Assembly (NCBI GenBank): GCA_965220955.1
Contig: CBDCRK010000021.1
Coordinates: 1 to 43,470 of the forward strand
DNA length: 43,470 nt
Source of the DNA: CBDCRK01 sp965220955
GTDB taxonomy: Bacteria > Desulfobacterota > Binatia > Bin18 > CBDCRK01
Reading direction: 5' to 3'
Below are positions 39,476 through 43,470 of this stretch, one piece after another; position 1 is the first letter of the stretch; each line of letters starts with the position of its first letter. The notes below the pieces were generated by a model. It did no database searches and was not told where the DNA came from. It worked only from the letters and a program-made list of their open reading frames with translations. The translations under genes and the position numbers were made by a program.

Positions 39476-40852
39476 ATGACGGAACCGAACTGGAAAAACC
39501 GGACCATGTGGACCGGGGATAACCTGGACATCATGCGGGGCATGAACAGCGCGTCCGTTGATTTGATCTACCTGGACCCGCCATTCAACAGCAATGAGGA
39601 CTACAGCGCTCCTGTCGGGAGTGAGGCCGCCGGAGCGGCCTTTAAGGACACGTGGACCCTCAGCGACGTGGACGAAGCGTGGCATGGGGAGATCGCCGAC
39701 AAAGAGCCTGCGCTGTACGCCATCATCGACGCGGCGGGCCTCTCCCACGGCAAGGGTATGAAGTCCTACTTGATTATGATGGCCGTCCGCCTGCTGGAAA
39801 TGCGGCGCATTCTCAAGCCGACGGGGAGCCTGTACCTGCATTGTGACCCGACCGCCGGCCATTACCTGAAAATGACGCTGGATTGTGTTTTTGGACGAAC
39901 CAATTTTCGCAATGCGATTATCTGGCGTCGGACAAATGCCAAAGGGTTAGCCTTTGCGCGGTATGCCTCAAACCACGACACTATCCTGTATTACAGTCTA
40001 GGAGAAAAACCGCGCTGGAATCCGCCATACGGCCCGTATGATCCGGCCTATACTGAGGACAAGTATCGACATATTGAACCCGAAACTGGGCGGCGTTATC
40101 AACTCGACAATCTTCTCAACCCCAATAAGAACCGCCCGAATTTGACCTATGAGTTTCTTGGTATCATCCGTGTCTGGCGCTGGACGCGGGAACGGATGCA
40201 AACCGCCTACGAGAATGGCTTGGTGATCCAGACAAAACCGGGGGCTGTTCCTCGGCTGAAGCGGTATCTGGATGAGCAAAAGGGGCAACCTATTGACGAT
40301 ATTTGGGGCGACATTCTGCCTATCAATTCCCAAGCAAAAGAACGGACCGGCTACCCCACCCAAAAGCCGTTAGCCCTGCTGGACCGGATCATCAAAGCTA
40401 GCTCGAATCCTGGCGATACGGTGCTTGACCCGTTTGCTGGCTGTGCAACCGCCTGCGTGGCCGCTGAACGGCTGGACCGGCAGTGGGTCGGGATTGATCT
40501 GTCTCCCGTTGCGGCGTCCTTGGTGGTGAACCGGATCAGGAACGAGATGGGGCTGTTCTTTGACTTGCACCACCGCACGGACATTCCCCGCCGGACAGAC
40601 CTCGGCAAGCTCCCCTCTTACAAGACGCATAAGCATCAACTGTTCGGCAGGCAGGAAGGGATTTGCGCGGGCTGCCGTGTGGCCTTTCCCTTCCGCAACA
40701 TGACCATTGACCATATCGTACCCCAATCGAAAGGCGGCACGGACCATATCGACAATTTGCAGCTCTTGTGTGGGGCGTGTAACAGCCTGAAAGGGAATCG
40801 AGAGCAAGCCCGGTTCCTGGCCGACCTCAAGACGCGGGGGATTGTGCCATAA
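39476..40852 (+). CDS. DNA methyltransferase fused to an HNH endonuclease domain
   Basis: The 458-residue protein joins two functions. The N-terminal part is an N4-cytosine/N6-adenine methyltransferase of the circularly permuted (beta) class: catalytic DPPF at 34-37 comes before the AdoMet motif DPFAG at 318-322. An insert of about 200 residues between them (target recognition) ends with YPTQKPLALLDRII. Residues about 395-458 are an HNH domain with CAGC, DHIVPQSKGGTDHIDNLQLL (D412/H413) and CGACNSLKGN. Both activities in one chain resemble a minimal restriction-modification or self-guarding module. The specificity cannot be read from sequence. Confidence 0.9.
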   Translation: MTEPNWKNRTMWTGDNLDIMRGMNSASVDLIYLDPPFNSNEDYSAPVGSEAAGAAFKDTWTLSDVDEAWHGEIADKEPALYAIIDAAGLSHGKGMKSYLIMMAVRLLEMRRILKPTGSLYLHCDPTAGHYLKMTLDCVFGRTNFRNAIIWRRTNAKGLAFARYASNHDTILYYSLGEKPRWNPPYGPYDPAYTEDKYRHIEPETGRRYQLDNLLNPNKNRPNLTYEFLGIIRVWRWTRERMQTAYENGLVIQTKPGAVPRLKRYLDEQKGQPIDDIWGDILPINSQAKERTGYPTQKPLALLDRIIKASSNPGDTVLDPFAGCATACVAAERLDRQWVGIDLSPVAASLVVNRIRNEMGLFFDLHHRTDIPRRTDLGKLPSYKTHKHQLFGRQEGICAGCRVAFPFRNMTIDHIVPQSKGGTDHIDNLQLLCGACNSLKGNREQARFLADLKTRGIVP

Positions 40853-41461
40853 GTTGGGTAAGATGGTATATAATTCCCTTAATTATTGTTTCCTCAGGAG
40901 TGTCTTTTCCCAGCGTATGCCTAGCGAGTTGATAGACCTTCATGGTAAAGATGTCCCAATTGGTGGTGAGATTATCGTCACCCCAAGTGCCATACGCGGT
41001 TGCCCTTAGTAGGGGCTTGAGATCCTCCCCCTTGGCGAAGTTGAGAAATAGCGATTGCCGTTCCTCGATGCTGAGGAAAATCAATCCCAGGACCTTGTCA
41101 CCGCCATCCAGCGCGCCGAATTCAAATACACGACTTCCGTCCTCGCGCACAGTTTGAGCAGAAACGCCAAGCTCCTTTTCTTCGGCGATTGCCCGGTAGC
41201 CATCCAATACTACGTTATCAAAGATTGCAGGCGGCTGAATCGCTCGGATCAAGAGATCGAGGTTTCTTTGCGCAGCGGACGTCCTCTCTTCGGCTTCTAG
41301 TTTATCGGCAGCCTTTCTCTGGCTCTCAAAAATCCGGTACCCGCCGTCGCCATCGCCAAAAGGACTATAAGAACCTTGGCCCATGAGTGTGTAATCCAGA
41401 TCGTACCAACAATGGCAGACGCCAGAGTTATGAGAATCAGGGAAGTCTCTATTTCGAACAT
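40827..41461 (-). pseudogene. Two-helix membrane protein, frameshifted
   Basis: From ATG 41461 the minus strand encodes MFEIETSLILITLASAIVGT, a second hydrophobic segment and then GTGFLRARE. That frame stops at 41297, but the adjoining frame (-1) continues AADKLEAEERTSAAQRNLDL and a further about 120 residues to 40827. The two halves read as one protein: two N-terminal transmembrane helices followed by a coiled-coil-like segment and a soluble domain. The switch lies near 41336, close to a T5 run; it is either an assembly or biological single-base error or a programmed -1 shift. The family is unknown. The 3' end overlaps the methyltransferase gene by 26 nt. Confidence 0.6.
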
Positions 41462-41537
41462 CTACTCCCACTCAGATTCGTCGAAGTCGGACGGACAGGG
41501 TTCGTCAAGCAGGCCGTCTTCTTTGTTAGTTTCGTAA

Positions 41538-41564
41538 TCAATATGCATGCCTGACTCCTAAGTC
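41538..41564 (+). repeat. REP-type tag, copy c
   Basis: TCAATATGCATGCCTGACTC plus CTAAGTC. It abuts the stop of the Excalibur-domain gene, so the gene's 3' end borders the repeat. Confidence 0.75.
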
Positions 41565-41818
41565 TATGTTTCGCACCCTATCCCATCCTCATCTCTATCA
41601 AACCCATGGGGGTCCGGGGGAAGAACAATAAAGTCGTCATGGGGAATCTCCCCGCAGTCCAGGTCAGGTGGGGGTGGAGGGATGCAGACCTCGGGGTAGG
41701 AAGGATCGCACTTCACATCGGTTAGCGAACCGCTGGCCGGTTGTTGTGCGTGGCTCCAGGACGCAGTGGCCACCAACGCGGTCGCTACGACCCAGATCTT
41801 GAGCCAATTTATCCGCAT
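41564..41818 (-). CDS. Secreted Excalibur-domain protein
   Basis: The 84-residue product has a Sec signal peptide (WVVATALVATASWSHA|QQ) and a mature part with CDPSYPEVCIPPPPPDLDCG. The terminal DRDEDGIGCE is the calcium-binding-like DxDxDGxGCE motif of the Excalibur domain. The domain usually appears at the C-terminus of secreted nucleases such as thermonuclease-like proteins. Here it stands alone. The four visible cysteines could form two disulfides. Confidence 0.8.
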   Translation of the reverse strand: MRINWLKIWVVATALVATASWSHAQQPASGSLTDVKCDPSYPEVCIPPPPPDLDCGEIPHDDFIVLPPDPHGFDRDEDGIGCET

Positions 41819-41847
41819 TGTTGATCCTCCAGTATCAACAATATAAA

Positions 41848-41869
41848 GGGGTCAGGCATGGGTGTTGAC
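41848..41869 (-). repeat. REP-type tag, copy d (left border of transposase remnant)
   Basis: GGGGTCAGGCATGGGTGTTG and AC; inverted relative to copies a, b, c and e. It abuts the stop codon of the transposase remnant. Confidence 0.75.
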
Positions 41870-42182
41870 TTACTGCTGAAATACCTTGAGTAGCCTAGCC
41901 TCAATCTTTAAGTCCCGCTTGGCGGCATATTGGTGATACAGCCGACTTATCACCGACGGGTCTCTCTGCAACTGCCTTGCCATCTCCTTGGTCTTCACCC
42001 CACTCCACTCTCACGCTCCAAGTAGCGTAGAGGGTGAGATGGTAGCGCTGCCGGTAATGCTCTAAGCGGTCCAGATACAGAGTAAGGTCGGCCTCGTCAT
42101 GGAAGAGGGTTTGGCGGTGGTTGCCCCGGGCGATGACATGGTAGAGGGCCCCGGGGAATTCGATTCTAGGTTTTCTAGCCAT
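41870..42182 (-). pseudogene. REP-associated tyrosine transposase (RAYT, Y1_Tnp) remnant with internal deletion
   Basis: ATG 42182 opens MARKPRIEFPGALYHVIARG and NHRQTLF with the HUH-type N-terminal strand pattern of IS200-like/RAYT transposases. The middle of the protein, including the HxH and catalytic Tyr region, is gone. The sequence jumps from ..LTLYAT to a frame-shifted version of the C-terminal sequence seen at 43306-43470. The junction occurs in a shared ACCCTCTACGCTACTTGG. A full RAYT is about 200 residues or more. It is bordered by inverted copies of the REP-type tag. Confidence 0.85.
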
Positions 42183-42212
42183 GTCAGCACTTTAGGAAGT
42201 AATGCTCAACAA

Positions 42213-42243
42213 GTCAATATACATGCCTGACCCCTAAGCCCAG
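42213..42243 (+). repeat. REP-type tag, copy e (right border of transposase remnant)
   Basis: GTCAATATACATGCCTGACC plus CCTAAGCCCAG; it forms an inverted pair with copy d across the transposase remnant. The stretch 42244-42566 has no other supported gene. Confidence 0.75.
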
Positions 42244-42566
42244 AAGTGGTAGGCGACCGGGGCGGAAGGGACGGCCAGGACGACACCGAAACGGGTACGA
42301 AAAGCCCATGAAATCAGGGCAAAGATGTCCTGGTATGGGCAATGGCCAGAGCGATGAGATGGACCCTCCCGCTTTCTTCCCAGCGTCGTACAAGCCAAGA
42401 TGGGAAGTGGGGCGGCAAGAGTTGTCAGATGGCTCGTCTGGTCATTTCGCGTTTCGCGTCAAGGAGTTGGTAGGCCCGGCCTACTGCTTTGGGTGAGGCT
42501 GTTCTTGAGCTCGAAGACGCAATTACATCCTGTTGATGGTATGTATTATTTTTGGTACTGTTATCT

Positions 42567-42917
42567 ATGGCTCAGGGACCCAAGCGACTGCCTGCATACT
42601 TTTACCGCACCGATAGCGGCCGAGAGCCCGTTCGTGAGTGGTTGCAGGGCCTCAAGCCAGCCGACCGGAAGATTATCGGCGAAGACATCAAGGATGTTGA
42701 GTTCTCTTGGCCGATCGGCATGCCGATGGTGCGCTCGCTGGGCCGCGATCTCTGGGAGGTGCGCAGCAGCCTGACCGGCGACAAGATCGCGCGGGTGGTC
42801 TTCTGCGTCACTGAGAGCCGCATGGTCCTGCTGCACGGATTCATCAAGAAGAGCCAGAAGACGCCGCAGAAGGAGATTGAGTTGGCGCTCAAACGCAAGA
42901 AGGGAGAAGAGCGATGA
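42567..42917 (+). CDS. RelE/HigB-type toxin (phage Gp49-like family)
   Basis: The 116-residue product has the Gp49-like pattern: YFYRTDSGREPVREWLQGL at the start and MPMVRSLGRDLWEVRSSLTG with the Arg/Lys-rich catalytic face. ARVVFCVTESRMVLLHGFIK follows, then KKSQKTPQKEIELALKRK. These ribosome-dependent RNases cut mRNA. The ATG at 42567 was chosen because the upstream TTG (42552) gives an atypical MVLLS start. There is no clear ribosome binding site; a weak TTGATG ... TACTGT pair upstream would put transcription at the start codon. The stop overlaps the antitoxin start (ATGA). Confidence 0.9.
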   Translation: MAQGPKRLPAYFYRTDSGREPVREWLQGLKPADRKIIGEDIKDVEFSWPIGMPMVRSLGRDLWEVRSSLTGDKIARVVFCVTESRMVLLHGFIKKSQKTPQKEIELALKRKKGEER

Positions 42918-43195
42918 AGAAGAAGAATTTTGGCAGTACGTTTGACAGTTGGCTGCGCGAGGAAGGCTTCCAGGAGGAGGTCACCGCCGTTGCTATCAAG
43001 CGCGTGTTGGCCCGCCAGATCGCGGCCGCAATGAGAGATGGCGGCCTGTCAAAGGCTGAGATGGCGCGTCGGATGAAGACGAGCCGCTCTCAGTTCGATC
43101 GCCTGCTCGACCCCGAGAACGCTTCCGTCACTCTGGCCACTCTGCAGAAAGCGGCCAGGGCTATCCGGCGTGAAGTACGTTTGGAACTTGTCTAA
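42914..43195 (+). CDS. XRE-family antitoxin of the RelE/HigB-type pair
   Basis: The 93-residue product begins MKKKNFGSTFDSWLREEGF. It carries an XRE helix-turn-helix (LSKAEMARRMKTSRSQFDRL, about residues 50-70) with an N-terminal toxin-binding helix, and ends ATLQKAARAIRREVRLEL. Gene order toxin-then-antitoxin and a 4-nt overlap are typical for HigBA/Gp49-XRE systems. AAGGGAGAAGAGCG upstream supplies the ribosome binding site. It represses the operon in the usual model. Confidence 0.9.
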   Translation: MKKKNFGSTFDSWLREEGFQEEVTAVAIKRVLARQIAAAMRDGGLSKAEMARRMKTSRSQFDRLLDPENASVTLATLQKAARAIRREVRLELV

Positions 43196-43284
43196 GCGCA
43201 ACATTGTCGAGCGAAAAGCGCAACTGCGGGCTGAAGGATGGCAGTTGCGGTGGGACCAAGAGGCGTCAGCAACAGTCGGTCATA

Positions 43285-43308
43285 GAGTCAGGCATGGGTA
43301 TTGACTTA
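43285..43308 (-). repeat. REP-type tag, copy f
   Basis: GAGTCAGGCATGGGTATTGA plus CTTA; it adjoins the stop of the second transposase remnant, as copy d adjoins the first. Confidence 0.75.
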
Positions 43309-43470
43309 CTTCTGAAATACCTTGAGCAGCCTGGCCTCAATCTTTAAGTCCCGCTTGACGGCATACTGCTGATACAGCCGACTGATCACCGACGGATCTC
43401 TCTGCAACTGCCTCGCCATCTCCTTGGTCTTTACCCCACTCCACTCCCGCCCCAAGTAGCGTAGAGGGTG
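43306..43470 (-). CDS. C-terminal part of a second REP-associated transposase (runs off the right edge)
   Basis: The frame from the window edge gives 54 residues, including LGREWSGVKTKEMARQLQRD and VISRLYQQYAVKRDLKIEAR, to a stop at 43306. This is a C-terminal HTH-like domain, about 90% identical at the DNA level to the 3' part of the remnant at 41870-42182. The gene may be complete outside the window. It is bordered on its 3' side by a REP-type tag. Confidence 0.75.
   Translation of the reverse strand, partial: HPLRYLGREWSGVKTKEMARQLQRDPSVISRLYQQYAVKRDLKIEARLLKVFQK

Noticed and set aside
41459..41471. Minus-strand ATG at 41471 as start of the membrane protein
   Set aside because: That frame lacks membrane helices and reads a shifted version of the N-terminal coding region; the ATG at 41461 gives two clean helices.

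Overview
The window is a GC-rich, roughly 43 kb bacterial chromosome segment with no rRNA, tRNA or CRISPR array that I can find. Its genes suggest an uncultured, metabolically versatile environmental bacterium of the deltaproteobacterial, Tectomicrobia or Binatota kind. This is inferred from the many luciferase-like monooxygenases, glutathione S-transferases, an acyl-CoA dehydrogenase, a deazaflavin-type reductase and abundant intergenic palindromes; no marker gene settles it.

Layout. (1) 1-7500 is a genomic graveyard. It holds a 448-bp direct repeat carrying HigA-type antitoxin sequence, a decayed pentapeptide-repeat gene, remnants of a cytochrome oxidase cluster (ctaB 3' end, a small membrane ORF, a frameshifted COX3), a crotonase N-terminal stub and a 39-bp tag repeated at gene-fragment junctions. 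Intact genes here are a YgiT-type zinc-finger protein, higA and a predicted nuclease. (2) 7528-15062 is better preserved: a fused nucleotidyltransferase-HEPN protein with DUF2283 and deazaflavin-reductase neighbours, purM, a NYN-RNase/cold-shock fusion, a DUF2333 protein, a MetE-like protein and a serine beta-lactamase-family hydrolase. (3) 15063-28503 is a catabolic and redox region: GST, three LLM-class oxidoreductases, a P5C dehydrogenase, a NorD-like VWA protein, a scramblase-like protein, GNAT, SnoaL-like and aldo/keto reductase genes, plus stubs of an amidase and a VOC protein. A MITE-like element lies at 17588-17847.

(4) 28622-33506 holds the main discovery. A minus-strand operon (GNAT, conserved partner, UGSC protein) contains an in-frame TGA at 30271-30273. 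The TGA lies exactly in the first position of a U-G-S-C motif and is followed 12 nt later by a perfect 17-nt stem-loop. This is a strong selenocysteine gene that ordinary gene calling splits in two. (5) 33648-38780 carries DUF72, GFA, a second predicted nuclease, a short-chain dehydrogenase that appears to lack the YxxxK pair, a Nu-class GST and a DUF2007 protein. (6) 38900-43470 is another mobile zone. Six copies of a tag ending in a GCCTGAC core surround two defective REP-associated transposase copies. Between them lie a DNA methyltransferase-HNH fusion with a well-formed promoter abutting its start codon, an Excalibur-domain secreted protein, a frameshifted membrane protein, and a RelE-type toxin/XRE antitoxin pair.

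The working genes point to oxidative breakdown of diverse organics, thiol/selenol redox chemistry and defence or stress modules. The 5' and 3' thirds are dominated by repeat-driven rearrangement.
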